DNA of 64,000 bases from positions 930,001 to 994,000 of the forward strand of contig NZ_CP083590.1 in assembly GCF_020099395.1 (NCBI RefSeq). Reading direction: 5' to 3'. Both the position numbers and the translations under genes were made by a program. Below the pieces are notes generated by a model. That model was not told where the DNA came from. It saw only the letters and a program-made list of their open reading frames with translations, and ran no database searches. The stretch comes from Streptomyces mobaraensis. Its GTDB lineage: Bacteria > Actinomycetota > Actinomycetes > Streptomycetales > Streptomycetaceae. Below, piece by piece: positions 1-15,299 of the stretch; the first letter of the stretch is position 1; each line of letters begins with the position of its first letter.

Positions 1-843
1 CGGTGGTTCCAGCGGGCGGTGCGGCTGCCCACCGAACACCTGGAGGTCCAGCTCGCCTTCCCCGCCGCCCTCGACCCGGTCGTGTGGGGCACTGAGACCT
101 CCATGAGCGCCGAGGCGTCCCCACTGCGGACCGCCCCCGTGCGGCGGGACGAGAACGGGACGCGGCTGTTCTCCTGGACGACCTCCACACCGCCCCTGCA
201 CGCCCGGTACCGTCTCGAATGGCGGTTCCGAGCGGCCCGGCCTGAACCCCAAGACGAGCGACAGGGAGCTGACGTGACGACGGTGCGGCCCAGCGAGCAG
301 ATGCGTGACCTCGGCGTCGTGCAGTACGGCGCCCCCGTCCTCGCAGAGGCCGCCCGGCCCTTCGGCCTGCCGGACGAGAAGGACGCCGCCGAGCAGATCG
401 TCGAGTCGCTGTTCGCCTCCATGGAGCGGATCGCGCGCGTGCATCCCTTCGCCAAGGGCATGGGGATCGCGGCGCCGCAGATCGGCATCGGCCGGGCGGC
501 GGCCGTCGTCCAGCCCGCCGACCCCGCCGCCGCGGCGATCGTCCTGCTCAACTCCCGCATCACTGCCCGCTCGGAGGAGATGGACGAGCAGTACGAGGGC
601 TGCCTGTCGTTCTTCGACGTCCGCGGCATGGTCCCGCGCCCCCTGACGATCACGGTGGTGACCACCGCCATGGACGGCACCGAGGTCACCACGGTGTACG
701 AGCGGGGCCTGGCCCGGCTCGTCGCTCACGAGATCGACCACCTGGACGGCCTGCTCTACACCGCCCGGATGCGGCCTGGCGTCGAGCCGATCCCGGTGGA
801 GGAGTACCGGCAGACCGGCCGCGGGTGGGCGTACGACCAGTAG
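1..843 (+). CDS. def: Peptide deformylase with N-terminal extension (5' end outside window)
   Basis: The reading frame is open from base 1, so the true start lies to the left. The C-terminal ~180 residues carry all three peptide deformylase motifs: GIAAPQIG (near base 465), EGCLS (near base 595) with the metal-binding Cys, and HEIDH (near base 727) with the two His ligands and catalytic Glu. The enzyme removes the N-formyl group from nascent proteins in the cytoplasm. At least ~95 residues precede the catalytic domain, longer than a minimal Def (~170-200 aa), so this is one of the extended actinobacterial paralogues rather than the housekeeping copy next to fmt. It converges on the NRPS operon with a ~145-bp gap in which I see no gene. 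Family is certain; the role of the N-terminal part is unknown. Confidence 0.9.
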   Translation, partial: RWFQRAVRLPTEHLEVQLAFPAALDPVVWGTETSMSAEASPLRTAPVRRDENGTRLFSWTTSTPPLHARYRLEWRFRAARPEPQDERQGADVTTVRPSEQMRDLGVVQYGAPVLAEAARPFGLPDEKDAAEQIVESLFASMERIARVHPFAKGMGIAAPQIGIGRAAAVVQPADPAAAAIVLLNSRITARSEEMDEQYEGCLSFFDVRGMVPRPLTITVVTTAMDGTEVTTVYERGLARLVAHEIDHLDGLLYTARMRPGVEPIPVEEYRQTGRGWAYDQ

Positions 844-988
844 CCCCTCGCACGTGCCCTGGGCCGGGCCGGGCTCGTTGGGCCTGGTGTGACCGACGAG
901 CTGATCGCGACAGCACAGCGCACCTGGTATTTCTCCACGATCTCGACGCCCCGGAGGCGGGTCGCCGAGGTCGTTGGACACCTGACGC

Positions 989-5516
<4,528 letters not shown>

Positions 5517-5524
<8 letters not shown>

Positions 5525-8500
5525 GGTGGCGGGAACCTTCCTCGCGGGGGCGGGGGCCGCCCTGGGCGGGTGGGGTGGGGCGGGTGAGGGCGGACCCGCC
5601 GGGGGCCGGCACTGCGGGGCCGGATGCTCCGGGGCCGGACCCTCCGGGGGCGGACGGCCGGAGCGCGGACGCTCCGGGGGCAGCCCCTCCCGAGACGGGC
5701 ACTCCAGGGCCGGACGTCCCGGGCGCAGCCTCTCCAGGAACAGGCCCCTCAGGGGCAGACGCCCCGGGCGCGGATGCTTCGGACGCAAGCCCTCCGACGG
5801 CAGGCCCTCCGACGGCATCCCCTCCAGGCGCGGACGCTCCGAGGGTGGAGGCCGTGGACGCAGACGCCCCGGACACGGACGCCCCGGACGCAAGCCCTCC
5901 GCCAGCCGGCCCCCCAGGCACGGACCCCCCGCGACCGGCCCCTCCCGCGGCGGCGCCCGGCCCACCGGCCCCGGCCCGCCCCGCGCACGCGCTCACCGCC
6001 TCCAGGGCCCGGAACCACAGGTCGGCCAGTTCTCCCACCGACTCCTCCGGCAGCAGCGCCGCCGGCCAGGACCAGCGGACGTGCAGTTCGGGCCCGTCCG
6101 CCCGTTGGAGCGCGTAGGCGTTGACGTCCAGGACGTAGCCGGCCGGCATCGCCGGGTCGGCGGCGGCGCTGAAGTCGGCGGCCTCCTCGGCGAGGGTGAA
6201 CTCGCCGTCGGCCGTCTCGCCGGTGGCGAACCGGCCCAGGTAGTTGAACTCGATCTGCGGCTGCGGCAGTCCGGCCAGCGCCGGGCCCGCCTCCGGGTCG
6301 AGGTGGCGCAGCAGCCCGTGGCCGATGCCGTGGTCGGGGACGGTACGGAGCCGGTCGCGGACGGAGCGGACGAGGCCGGCGAGGGGCGGGCCGCCGGCCA
6401 GGGCGGCGGCGGTGTCGGCCGGGCCGGGGTCGAGGCGGACGGGGTGGACGGCGGTGAACCAGCCGACCGTGCGGGAGAGGTCGGCACCCGGGACGAGCTG
6501 GTCCTCGCGGCCGTGGGCTTCGAGGGCGACGAGGACGGCGCGCCGCGCGGGGTCGGTTCCGGCGCGTTCGCGCCAGACGGTGAGGGCCAGCGACAGAGCG
6601 GCGAGGAGGACGTCGTTGACGGACGCGCCGAGGGCGGCGGGAGTGTCGGTGAGCAGCCGCCCCGCGCGGTCCGGCGGCAGGGTGCGGTCGACGTGGCGCA
6701 GGCTGCCCTTGGTGTCGCGGCGCGGGTCGGGGGCGAGGCCGGGCAGCAGGGGTTCGGCGCCGGCGGCCATGGCGGTCCAGAGCGGGAGTTCGGCGCGCCG
6801 GCCGCCGGCGGCCGCCTGCTCGGCGAGGGCGCGGGCCCAGTGCCGGAAGGAGGTGCGGACGGGTTCGAGGGCGGGCGGCTCGCCGGCCGCCGCCGCGCGG
6901 CAGGCGGCGGCGAGGTCGGGCAGCAGGACGCGCCAGGAGACGCCGTCGACGACGAGGTGGTGGCCGAGGACGAGGAGCCGGGCGTCGGCCGGGTCGTCGG
7001 TGTCCAGCCGGACGGCGAGGAAGACGACGCCGGCGGCGGGGTCGAGCCGGTCCAGGGCGGCTTCGTACGCGGCGGCGAGGAGCCGGTGCGCGGCCTCGGC
7101 GGACAGCCCGGTCGCGTCCACCCGCCGGACGGCGTCGGCCGCGAGGACCGAGCCGGGCGGGCGGGTCTCCAGTACGCCCGTGGCCTCGTCGAAGCGGGCG
7201 CGGAGCATGTCGTGCCGGTCGAGGAGGGCCTGGACGGCGGTGAGGAGGTGGTCGTGGCCGAGGCCGGCGGGGAGACGCAGCAGGTTTCCCTGCGCGTAGC
7301 GGCCGATGGGACCGCCGGTGCCGGTGAGCCAGTGCATGATCGGGGTGAGGGGGAGGACCCCGATGCCGTCGTCGTCGCCGGCCGGGGCGTCCTCGGCGGC
7401 GGTCGCGGCGGCGAGGGCGGCGACGCTCGGCGCGGTGAAGACGTCCTTGGGCGAGATGGCCAGGCCGGCGGCGCGGGCGCGGCCGGTGAGCTGGATGGAG
7501 ACGATGCTGTCGCCGCCGAGGGCGAAGAAGTCGTCGTCGGGACCCACCTCGTCCACGCCGAGGAGTTCGGCGATCAGCGCGCAGAGCAGCTTCTCGCGCG
7601 GGGTGCCCGGCGGCCGGGATCCGGAGCCGGCGGCGGCCGGGACGGGGAGGGCGGCCCGGTCGAGCTTCCCGTGGGCGGTGAGCGGGAGTTCGGGGACGAC
7701 GGCGACGCCGGCCGGGACCATGTGGGCGGGCAGGGTGGCGGCGAGGAAGTCCCGCAGCTCCCCCGGCGCGGGCTCGGCGCCGGCGGCGGGCACGGCGTAG
7801 CCGTACAGCCGTTTGACGCCCGGGCGGTCCTCGCGGACGACCACCACCGCCCGTTCGACGTCCGGATGGGCGGCGAGGGCGCTCTCGGTCTCGCCGGGCT
7901 CCACCCGGAAGCCGCGGATCTTGACCTGGTCGTCCGTCCGGCCGGTGAAGTCGAGCTGCCCGTCGGCGGTCCAGCGGACCACGTCGCCGGTGCGGTACAT
8001 CCGGGTGCCGGGCGGCCCGAAGGGGTCGGCGACGAAGCGGCCGGCCGTCACGCCGGGCCGCCGCAGGTAGCCGCGGGCGAGGCCGTTGCCGGCCAGGTAC
8101 AACTCGCCGTCCACGCCCGCCGGTACGGGGTTGAGGTAGGTGTCGAGGACGTAGGCGCGGGTGTTGCCGATGGGCCGGCCGATGACGGGCCGCTCGCTGT
8201 CGCGGGTGTCGGCGACGACGGTGTCCACGGTGCACTCGGTGGGCCCGTAGAAGTTGTACGTACGGGTGTCGGGCAGCGCGCGTAGCCGCTGCCACATGGC
8301 GTCGGGCACGGCCTCGCCGCCCACGCCGAGCCCGGTGAGCCGGGCGGGCCGGCCGTCCCGCCCGCCGGCGGCCAACTGGCCGTAGAACGAGGGCGACACC
8401 TCGATGAAGTCGATCGCTCGCTCCTCCAGCCAGGCCAGGTGCAGGGCGGGGTCGCGGCGCGTGTCCTCGTCCAGGATCTCGATCGTGTGCCCGTCGAAGA

Positions 8501-10535
8501 GGGCGACGAGCGGCTGCCAGGAGGCGTCGAAGGAGAACGACCAGCCGTGCCCGACGCGCAGCCGCCGCCCGGCCGCCTCGGCGGCGGGCCCGTACACCTG
8601 CCGCCGGTGACTGGCCAGCAGGCTCACCACGTTGCGGTGCACGGTGACGACGCCCTTGGGGGCGCCGGTGGAACCGGAGGTGTAAATGACGTAGGCGGGG
8701 TGGCCGGGGAGCAGCGGGCGCGGCAGGTCGGCGTCGGTGACGGGGTCGCCGGGGAGGTCGGCCAGCGCTTCCCGGAAAGCCGGGTCGTCGACGGCCAGGG
8801 CGGGCAGTCCGCCGGGGACGCCGGCCGGCGGTTCGCCGACGGTGAGCAGCAGCCGCGGCCGGGCGTCGGTCAGCATGTGCGCGACCCGCGCGGCCGGGTA
8901 CTCGGGGTCGACGGGCACGTAGGCGGCGCCCGCCTTCTGGACGGCGAGCAGGGCGGTGACGATGTCGAGGCCGCGCGGCATCGCGAGGGCGACGAGGTCC
9001 TCGGGGCCGACGCCCTCGGCGACGAGCCGGCGGGCGAGGCGGTTGGCGCGGGCGTCGAGCTCGGCGAAGGTCAGCGTCTCGCCGGCGAAGACGACGGCGG
9101 GCGCGTCGGGCCGGGCGGCCACCTGGCCGGCGAACAGGCCGGGGAGGGTGGCGTCCGGTACGTCCACGGCGGGCCCGCGCCCGTCGGCGAGGAGGCGCGC
9201 GCGTTCGTCGTCCGCGAGGACGTCCAGGCGGCCCACCGGGCGGTCGGGTGCGTCGAGGAAGGCGGTGACGAGCCGTTCGAAGCGGCCGGCCAGGGTATGG
9301 GCGGCGGCGCGGTCGAGGACGTCGGGCTGGTACTCGAAGGAGACGGTCAGCCGGCCGTGGAGGAGCAGCGGGACGAGGGTCACCGGGTAGTGGGTGGCGT
9401 CCCGGTTGGCGATGCCGCTGACTTCGAGGCCGCCGGCGGTGCGGGCGTTCTCCAGGCTCTCGGTGACGTCGGGGGCGTTCTCGAAGACGACGAGGGTGTC
9501 GAAGAGTTCGCCGGTGCCGGCGGCGCGCTGGATGTCGGCGAGGCCGAGGTCGTGGTGGGGCAGCAGGGCGGCCTGCTCGGCCTGGAGCCGGGCGAGGAGG
9601 CCGGTGAGCGGCTCGTCGGGCCGCAGGGTGACGCGGACCGGAACGGTGTTGATGAACAGGCCGATCATCGTCTCGACCCCGGGCAGGCCGGCGGGGCGGC
9701 CGGAGACGGACGCGCCGAACACCACGTCGCGGCTGCCCGTGAGTCTGCCGAGCAGGATGCCCCAGAGGCCCTGCACCACGGTGTTGAGGGTGAGCCCTCT
9801 GCTCCGGGCCAGGGCGCCGAGGCGGGCGGTGGTGGCCTCGTCCAGGGTGAGCGGGACGACGTCGGGGGTGCGGGCCGCCCGGGCGCGGCCGGGGCCGTAG
9901 AGGTGGGTGGGGCCGGGGAGGCCGGCGAGGGCGGTGCGCCAGGCGGCCTCGGCGGGGGCCTTGTCCAGCGTGGCGAGCCGGGCGAGGTGGTCGCGGTAGC
10001 GGCGGGGGGCGAGCAGGGCCGCGGGGTCGCCGCCGTGGGCGTGGAGCTCGACGAGTTCGCGGACGAGCAGCGGCACCGACCAGCCGTCGAGGAGGATGTG
10101 GTGGCTGTGCAGGACGAGCCGGTGGAGGCGGTCGGCGAGCCGGATCAGCCGGAAGCGCATCAGCGGCGGTTCGGTGAGGTCGAAGCGGCGGGCGCGGTCC
10201 TCGCGGAGGACGGCTTCGAGGGCGTCCTCCCGTTCTCCGGCCGGCACGTGGCCGAGATCGGTCTCCTCCCAGACCGGCTCGACGGCCTTGGGGATCACCT
10301 GGACCGGCCGCCGGACGCCCTCGTTCCAGAAGGCGGCGCGCAGGTTGGGGTGGCGGTGCAGCAGCGCCCCGGCGGAGCGGCGCAGCACGGCGCGGTCCAG
10401 CGGTCCGCGCAGTTCCAGGATGAGCTGCATGGTGTAGACGTCGTGGGCGCTCTCGTCGAAGAGCGCTTGGAAGAGCAGCCCCTCCTGCAAGGGCGCGAGC
10501 GGCAGTACGTCCTCGATGCCCGGCCGCTTCGTCAT
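5517..10535 (-). CDS. Nonribosomal peptide synthetase, C-A-T-E module with repetitive C-terminal tail
   Basis: Middle NRPS, 1672 aa, ATG at 10535 with GGGGAA-type ribosome site. Condensation domain ~1-440 (HHILLDGWS near residue 150), adenylation ~455-965 ([26 protein letters not shown]), carrier with LGGDSI near 1008, epimerization domain ~1060-1500 ([22 protein letters not shown]). The module therefore adds one amino acid and converts it to the D form. My alignment gives specificity residues D-A-Q-E-G-G-F-V-D, then Lys; I do not assign a substrate. The last ~155 residues are a low-complexity Gly/Ala/Ser/Pro tail of GASAPG-like units, an odd linker between E and the next NRPS. It lies between the Cy-A-T and C-A-T proteins and shares their operon. 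Confidence 0.95.
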
Positions 10536-10578
10536 GGGTCGTTCCCCTCGTTCCCCTGATTCCGTTCCCTGCGGATTA

Positions 10579-10609
10579 CCGGCCGGGCGCCGCGCGGGCG
10601 CCCGGCCGG
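10579..10609 (-). other. Strong hairpin in the intercistronic space between two NRPS genes
   Basis: A perfect 13-bp inverted repeat (10579-10591 and 10597-10609, 5-base loop) sits in the 77-bp gap between the Cy-A-T stop and the next NRPS start. There is no U-tract, so it is more likely an mRNA processing or partial-termination element within the operon than a full terminator. Confidence 0.6.
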
Positions 10610-10612
10610 GGT

Positions 10613-13600
10613 TCAGAGCTGCGACGCGATCTCGTCGGGTGTGAGTCCCTCGATCTCCAGCCAGACCCCGGCCACTTCCTCCAGCCGCGCCGGATCGTCC
10701 TCGGCGGCCCGCAGTTCGGCGGCGAGCCCGGCGACGGTGGGGGCGGCGAAGACCGCGCGGACGGTGACGTCGGGGATGTCGAGGGACTCACGGATCCGGC
10801 CGACGATCCGGGTGGCGAGCAGCGAGTCGCCGCCGAGCGCGAAGAAGTCGTCGTCGGGTGCGACGGCGGGGGCGCCGATGACCTCCTGCCAGATGCCGGC
10901 CAGGACGCGCTCCAGGGCGGTGGCGGGGGCGCCCGGCTTCTCCTCGGCCGGCTTCTCTTCCTCGACGGCGGCCAGGGCGCGCCGGTCGACCTTGCCGTTG
11001 GCGGTCAGCGGGAAGCGGTCGGTGAACCGCAGGCTGCCGGGGACCATGTGCTCGGGGAGCCGCTCGCGCAGCAGGTCCAGCACCTCGTCGACGGTGGGCG
11101 TCGGGTGTCCGGTACGCACGGTGGCGTGGGCGGCGAGGCCCCGGTACCCCGGGCCGTCCGGCCGGGGCACGGCGACGGCCACGGCCGAGGCGACGTCCGG
11201 GTGGGCCCGCAACGCGGCCTCGATCTCACCGAGTTCGACGCGCCGGCCGCGGATCTTCACCTGGGAGTCGGCGCGGCCGGCGAACTCGATGGTGCCGTCG
11301 GGCCGGAAGCGGCCCAGGTCGCCCGTGCGGTAGAGGCGTTCGCCGGTGACGGGGTGGGGGACGAACGCGGCGGCGGTGCGCTCGGCGTCCTCCCAGTAGC
11401 CCGCCGCGACGCCGGGCCCGGCGCAGTACATCTCCCCCGTCACCCCGTCGGGCACGTCCCGCATCCCGTCGTTGAGCAGGTGGTAGCGGGTGTTGGCGAT
11501 GGGCCGGCCGTACGGGATGGTGGGCAGCGCGGTGTCGGCCTCGGTGACCGGGTGCCAGATGTTCCAGAGGGTCGTCTCGGTGGGTCCGCCGACGCCGACG
11601 ACGCGCACGCCGGGCAGGGAGCGGAGCAGCCGTTCCGGCACGTGCGGGGGTATCCAGTCGCCGCCGAGCAGGACGAGCCGCAGCGAGGCCGGCGGGCGGG
11701 CGGCGGTGCGGGCGTCCTCCAGGAGCATCTCCATGGCGGCGGGGACGGAGTTCCACAGCGTCACGCCGTGCGCGGCGACGAGTTCGGCCCAGTGGGCGGG
11801 GTCGCGGTCGCGGCCGGGCTCGGGGACGACGACGGAGCCGCCCGCGCCGAGGACGCCGAAGAGGTCGAAGGTCGACATGTCGTGGTGGAGCGCGGTGACC
11901 GCGAGCGCGCGGTCGTCCGGGCCGATCCCGAACGCGTCGAGGGTGGCCAGCAGGGCGTTGACCATGCCCCGGTGGCGGATCATGGCGCCCTTGGGCTCGC
12001 CGGTGGAGCCGGAGGTGAACAGCAGGTAGGCGAGGTCGTCGGGGCCCTGGGCGGGCGGCAGCGGGCCGGCGGACAGGCCGTCGAGGCCGGTGTCGACGGG
12101 CAGGACGCGGATGCCGAGTTCGGCGGGGAGGGCGTGGGCGGCCGGTTCGGCGGACCGGGTCAGCAGGTGCCGGGCGCCGGTGCGGCGCAGGATGCCGTGC
12201 AGCCGGGCGGCGGGCTGCCGCGGGTCCAGCGGGACGTACGGGGTGCCGGCGAAGAGGGCGCCGTACGCGGCGGCGATCTGCTCCCAGCCGCGGTCCATGA
12301 CGACGGCGACCGGGCGGCCGGGCTCGGCGCCCTCGCGGCGCAGCCAGTGCGCCACCCGCCGGGCGCGGTCCGCGAGTTCGCCGTAGGAGAGGGTGGCGTC
12401 GGGGGCGATGACGGCGATGTGCTCGGGGTGCTCGGCCGCGTGCCGGGCGAAGAGGTCCTGGACCAGCAGGTCCGGTACGGGACGTTCCGGACCGGCGGCG
12501 CCTTTCCGTATGCCGTCGGGGCGGAGGGGCAGCGGCTCGTCCCAGGCGGCCTCGTCGGCCTCCAGCCGGTCCAGGAGGTCCCGGAACGCCGCGAACATGG
12601 CGTCCATGAGGCCGGCGGGGAACAGTTCGTCGACGGCGTCCCAGTTGACGTAGAGGTCACCGTCGTGCTCGTCGATCTGCACGTCGAGGTAGACCTGCGG
12701 CGTCTGCGAGATGGTGTACACCTCCTCCAGCAGGCCGCCGAGCAGCGGCCGGTCGCCGCCGCGCAGACCGATGGTGCTGGTGAGCACGACGGGCATCAGC
12801 GCCTGCCGGAACCCGCCCTGGTGGCGGACGAGTTCGCGGAGCAGTTCCACGCCGGTGACGTGCTGGTGGGCGAGGTCGCGCCAGCCCTGCTCCTGGACGC
12901 GGGCGGCGCGCTCGGCGAAGGTCCCGGGGGTGCGGTGGTCGACTTCGAGGAGGGAGAACGACGCGAACTCGCCGAGGACGCGGTCGGCTTGCGGCAGCAG
13001 CGGCAGCCTGTTCATCCGCGGGATGTTGAGGGTGAAGCGGGCGCTCTCGCCCCAGTGCGCCAGCACCTCGGCGAAGGCGGCGATGGCCAGGCCGCTGGGG
13101 GTGAGCCCGGCGTGGGCGGCGCGGGTCTTCAACCGCTTCCAGCGGGCGGCGGCCATCCGGTGGCGGCGGCCGGTGAACGTATGCCGGGTGAGCTCGGCGG
13201 GGTCGCGGACGAGCGGCAGGCGGGGCGAGGGCGGCAGGCCGGGCAGCCGGTCCGTCCAGTAGGCGCGGGAGGCGCGGTACTCGTCGGAGTCCCGGGTGGC
13301 GGCCTCGGCGAGGACGTAGTCGCGGAACGTCGTCTCCAGCGGCGGGAGTTGGGCGTCCGGGTCGGCGTAGTACGCGGAGAGGTCGGCGAGCAGCAGCTTC
13401 CAGCTGAGGAAGTCGAGGATCAGGGCGTCGAAGTCGACGTGGACGCGGGTGCGGTCGTCGGCGAGCCGGCTGAGCACGACGCCGAACAGGAACGGGCCGT
13501 CGGCCGGGAGCACCCGGTGGGACATCGCGCCCCGGATCGCGGCGAGCCGGGCCCGCACGGTCTCCTCGTCGGCGCCGCGCAGATCGACGGTCTCGATGGG

Positions 13601-13939
13601 CAGGGGCGGCACCTCGGGGCGGATCCACTGCTCGCCGCGCTCGGGGTCGATGGCCAGCCGCAGGACGTCGTGCCGGGTGACGACGCGCTCCCAGGCGGTA
13701 CGGAAGCGGGGGAGGTCGAGGTCGCCCTCGAACTCGTAGTAGGCGTGGGTGGAGACGTTCCCGAGCTCGAACGCGCCGGTGCGGCCCAGGAGATACGCCT
13801 GCTGGGTGTCGGTGAGGGGGAAGGGGGCGTGGCGGGCGGCGGGGCCGGGGGTGGGTGCGGATGCGGATGCCGGTCCGGGCGTGGGTGTGGGTGTGGGTGT
13901 GGGTGCGGCGGGGACGGGTCGGGGCAGGTCGTGGGCCAC
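10613..13939 (-). CDS. Nonribosomal peptide synthetase, Cy-A-T (heterocyclization) module
   Basis: First NRPS of the assembly line, ~1108 aa from a GTG at 13939 with an AAGGAAAGG ribosome site. Residues ~45-480 are a heterocyclization domain: [13 protein letters not shown], the DxxxxDxxS signature DALILDFLS near residue 171 instead of HHxxxDG, and TSTIG plus QTPQVYLD further on. The adenylation domain (~500-1000) is of the type paired with Cy domains ([24 protein letters not shown]). By-eye code is D-M-F-N-L-G-V-L-W, then Lys, consistent with Cys, Ser or Thr. The carrier serine is in LGGDSL near 1036. The module condenses an aryl acid from the free carrier protein with Cys/Ser/Thr and cyclizes it to a thiazoline or oxazoline. 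A TPTPTP stretch near the N-terminus comes from a DNA hexamer repeat at 13881-13904. Confidence 0.95.
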   Translation of the reverse strand: MAHDLPRPVPAAPTPTPTPTPGPASASAPTPGPAARHAPFPLTDTQQAYLLGRTGAFELGNVSTHAYYEFEGDLDLPRFRTAWERVVTRHDVLRLAIDPERGEQWIRPEVPPLPIETVDLRGADEETVRARLAAIRGAMSHRVLPADGPFLFGVVLSRLADDRTRVHVDFDALILDFLSWKLLLADLSAYYADPDAQLPPLETTFRDYVLAEAATRDSDEYRASRAYWTDRLPGLPPSPRLPLVRDPAELTRHTFTGRRHRMAAARWKRLKTRAAHAGLTPSGLAIAAFAEVLAHWGESARFTLNIPRMNRLPLLPQADRVLGEFASFSLLEVDHRTPGTFAERAARVQEQGWRDLAHQHVTGVELLRELVRHQGGFRQALMPVVLTSTIGLRGGDRPLLGGLLEEVYTISQTPQVYLDVQIDEHDGDLYVNWDAVDELFPAGLMDAMFAAFRDLLDRLEADEAAWDEPLPLRPDGIRKGAAGPERPVPDLLVQDLFARHAAEHPEHIAVIAPDATLSYGELADRARRVAHWLRREGAEPGRPVAVVMDRGWEQIAAAYGALFAGTPYVPLDPRQPAARLHGILRRTGARHLLTRSAEPAAHALPAELGIRVLPVDTGLDGLSAGPLPPAQGPDDLAYLLFTSGSTGEPKGAMIRHRGMVNALLATLDAFGIGPDDRALAVTALHHDMSTFDLFGVLGAGGSVVVPEPGRDRDPAHWAELVAAHGVTLWNSVPAAMEMLLEDARTAARPPASLRLVLLGGDWIPPHVPERLLRSLPGVRVVGVGGPTETTLWNIWHPVTEADTALPTIPYGRPIANTRYHLLNDGMRDVPDGVTGEMYCAGPGVAAGYWEDAERTAAAFVPHPVTGERLYRTGDLGRFRPDGTIEFAGRADSQVKIRGRRVELGEIEAALRAHPDVASAVAVAVPRPDGPGYRGLAAHATVRTGHPTPTVDEVLDLLRERLPEHMVPGSLRFTDRFPLTANGKVDRRALAAVEEEKPAEEKPGAPATALERVLAGIWQEVIGAPAVAPDDDFFALGGDSLLATRIVGRIRESLDIPDVTVRAVFAAPTVAGLAAELRAAEDDPARLEEVAGVWLEIEGLTPDEIASQL
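13881..13904. repeat. Hexamer microsatellite (GTGGGT)x4
   Basis: Four perfect copies of a 6-base unit near the 5' end of the Cy-A-T gene, read on the coding strand as alternating Thr-Pro. In frame, so copy-number slippage would only change linker length. Confidence 0.8.
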
Positions 13940-14494
13940 CTGGGGGTCGCCTTTCCTTCGGTGCGCGGTGCGCCGCCCCGACCGGCCGGACCGCGGGGAC
14001 ACGCGGCACGGGCCCCGCCGTAGCCGCCGCCCGGGCGGAACCGGCAGCGGGACGGGACCGGCCGGGGCCTGGCGTGCGTCCGAGTACGGATCGGTCCGCG
14101 GGACGTCCGGGGCGCGGGATGAGCGGGCGGGGTGAGCGGGCGGGACGAACGGGCGGGGTGAGCGGCGAGGGTGGGAAGCGGGTGGAGTCGGGGACGGGTG
14201 CGCAGCGGGCGGGGCGGTGGGGCGGTGGGCGGCGTCGAGGCAGGGGCCCGCGACCCGCACTCCCTTACCGCCCCTTTCCTTCGAATTTCCTTCGGATTTC
14301 CTTCGAAGCGGGGGAATTCCGGGCCGGCGGCGGCCTTTTCCTCCCCTTCCGCCACGTGACGGAATCCGGTCGGACGCTTTTCGGCCTATCGGCCGGATTT
14401 CGGACGGTGGTTTATCCGGGCACTTCTTTTCGGCCGCCGGTTTCCGGCCCCCTCCGGCTCGGCACCGGCCGCGCCCGGAAGGCGGCGGAGCCGC
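13940..14494 (-). other. 555-bp gap inside the siderophore operon with three 11-bp tandem repeats
   Basis: Between the carrier protein stop and the Cy-A-T start I see no convincing gene. At 14275-14307 there are three tandem copies of TTTCCTTCGAA (middle copy one mismatch); on the coding strand each reads as a GAAGGAAA Shine-Dalgarno-like core. The left part is low-complexity GC-rich; 14320-14440 is relatively AT-rich and could hold a secondary promoter, but no clear -35/-10 pair stands out. Confidence 0.5.
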
Positions 14495-14746
14495 CTAGCC
14501 GACCGCGCCGGCGAAGAGTTCCGACCACTCCCGGACGGTGGGCCGCTTCGCCAGCTCGACGTACGGCACGTCGACTCCCCGGGACCGCCATCGGGTGGTG
14601 AGGGTCATCAGACGGATGGAGTCGAGCCCTTCGGCGAGCAGGTTGTCGTCGAGCCCGACCTCGTCGACCGTGAGGTCGAGGATCTCGGCGACGTCCGCCC
14701 TGATCTCGTCGATCGGCAGCGGCGCGGGGTCCGGCAATGTCGTCAT
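14495..14746 (-). CDS. Stand-alone aryl carrier protein (siderophore starter carrier)
   Basis: Small protein (~83 aa) with the 4'-phosphopantetheine attachment site GLDSIRLM near residue 43. The surrounding pattern (DDNLL..GLDS..L..RWR..G and LAKRPT..EW) matches the C-terminal ArCP domain of EntB/DhbB/VibB-type proteins, but there is no isochorismatase half. It should hold the aryl acid (salicylate or 2,3-dihydroxybenzoate) for the Cy domain of the next gene. Start choice is uncertain: the ATG at 14746 directly abuts GAGGAG, while a TTG at 14737 has ideal spacing from the same site. It is the first gene after the iron box. No aryl-AMP ligase gene is present nearby. Confidence 0.9.
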   Translation of the reverse strand: MTTLPDPAPLPIDEIRADVAEILDLTVDEVGLDDNLLAEGLDSIRLMTLTTRWRSRGVDVPYVELAKRPTVREWSELFAGAVG

Positions 14747-15299
14747 CTCCTCGGGCAGGGGCGCCGTGACGGGCGCCGGGGCCGACGCCCGGGCGGGCGG
14801 ACGCGGCGCCCGGCGGCACGGCGGTCGGGGTCGCGGGTTCGGCCGGGAGGGGGGAACCACGGCAGTGAGAACGAGGGGCAAGGCGCGGGCCGGGGAGGCG
14901 GCCGTTCAGCGCTCGGAACGGACCGGTTCGACTCGGATCGGACACCGCCGACGGAATGGGACGGAATCCTGCGTGAGCACTCGCCCAATCCTTTCGTCGC
15001 GCCCGTATTCCACATCCTCAATGCCGCAAACTTAGCAAGGGTTGCCTTACCTGACCACACGACGGATCCGTGTCCCACGTCACACTACTTTACGCATATA
15101 ACGCGAGGTCAGGAGCGTGCCAGGGAAGGGCCATTCACCCCTGGTGAGACGGGAGCCCGCGCCCGTCCCGGACCGGCCGTCCCGCCACGCTCCGTACGCG
15201 CCGGCGGGGACGAGCCGAGACGGAGGGGACGGGTTCCGCGTGCGGGGGCGCGGGGGCACAGGCGTGCGGGGGCGCCGATCGCGCTCCCCGCCCATACCG
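14747..15299. promoter_or_regulatory. Leader/promoter region of the NRPS operon
   Basis: Non-coding stretch between the carrier start and the exporter stop. It holds the iron box at 15036-15054 and, at 15089-15100, an AT-rich 12-mer (minus strand TATATGCGTAAA) identical to one in the other iron-regulated promoter at 19886-19897. TATATG may be the -10 of the operon, which would place the iron box in the transcript leader. The part from 15110 to 15299 contains nothing I recognise. Confidence 0.55.
15036..15054 (-). promoter_or_regulatory. Iron box (DmdR/IdeR-type) upstream of the carrier/NRPS operon
   Basis: Read on the minus strand this 19-mer matches TTAGGTTAGGCTAACCTAA at 13 of 19 positions. 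DmdR/IdeR repressors bind such sites with ferrous iron, so the NRPS operon should be expressed under iron limitation. The site lies ~290 bp upstream of the carrier protein start. Confidence 0.75.

Noticed and set aside
844..988. Possible small gene between the deformylase and NRPS stops
   Set aside because: No frame with ribosome site or recognisable product; convergent intergenic space.
5770..5990. Plus-strand collagen-like frame opposite the NRPS tail
   Set aside because: Mirror of the repetitive NRPS tail; no start context or motif.
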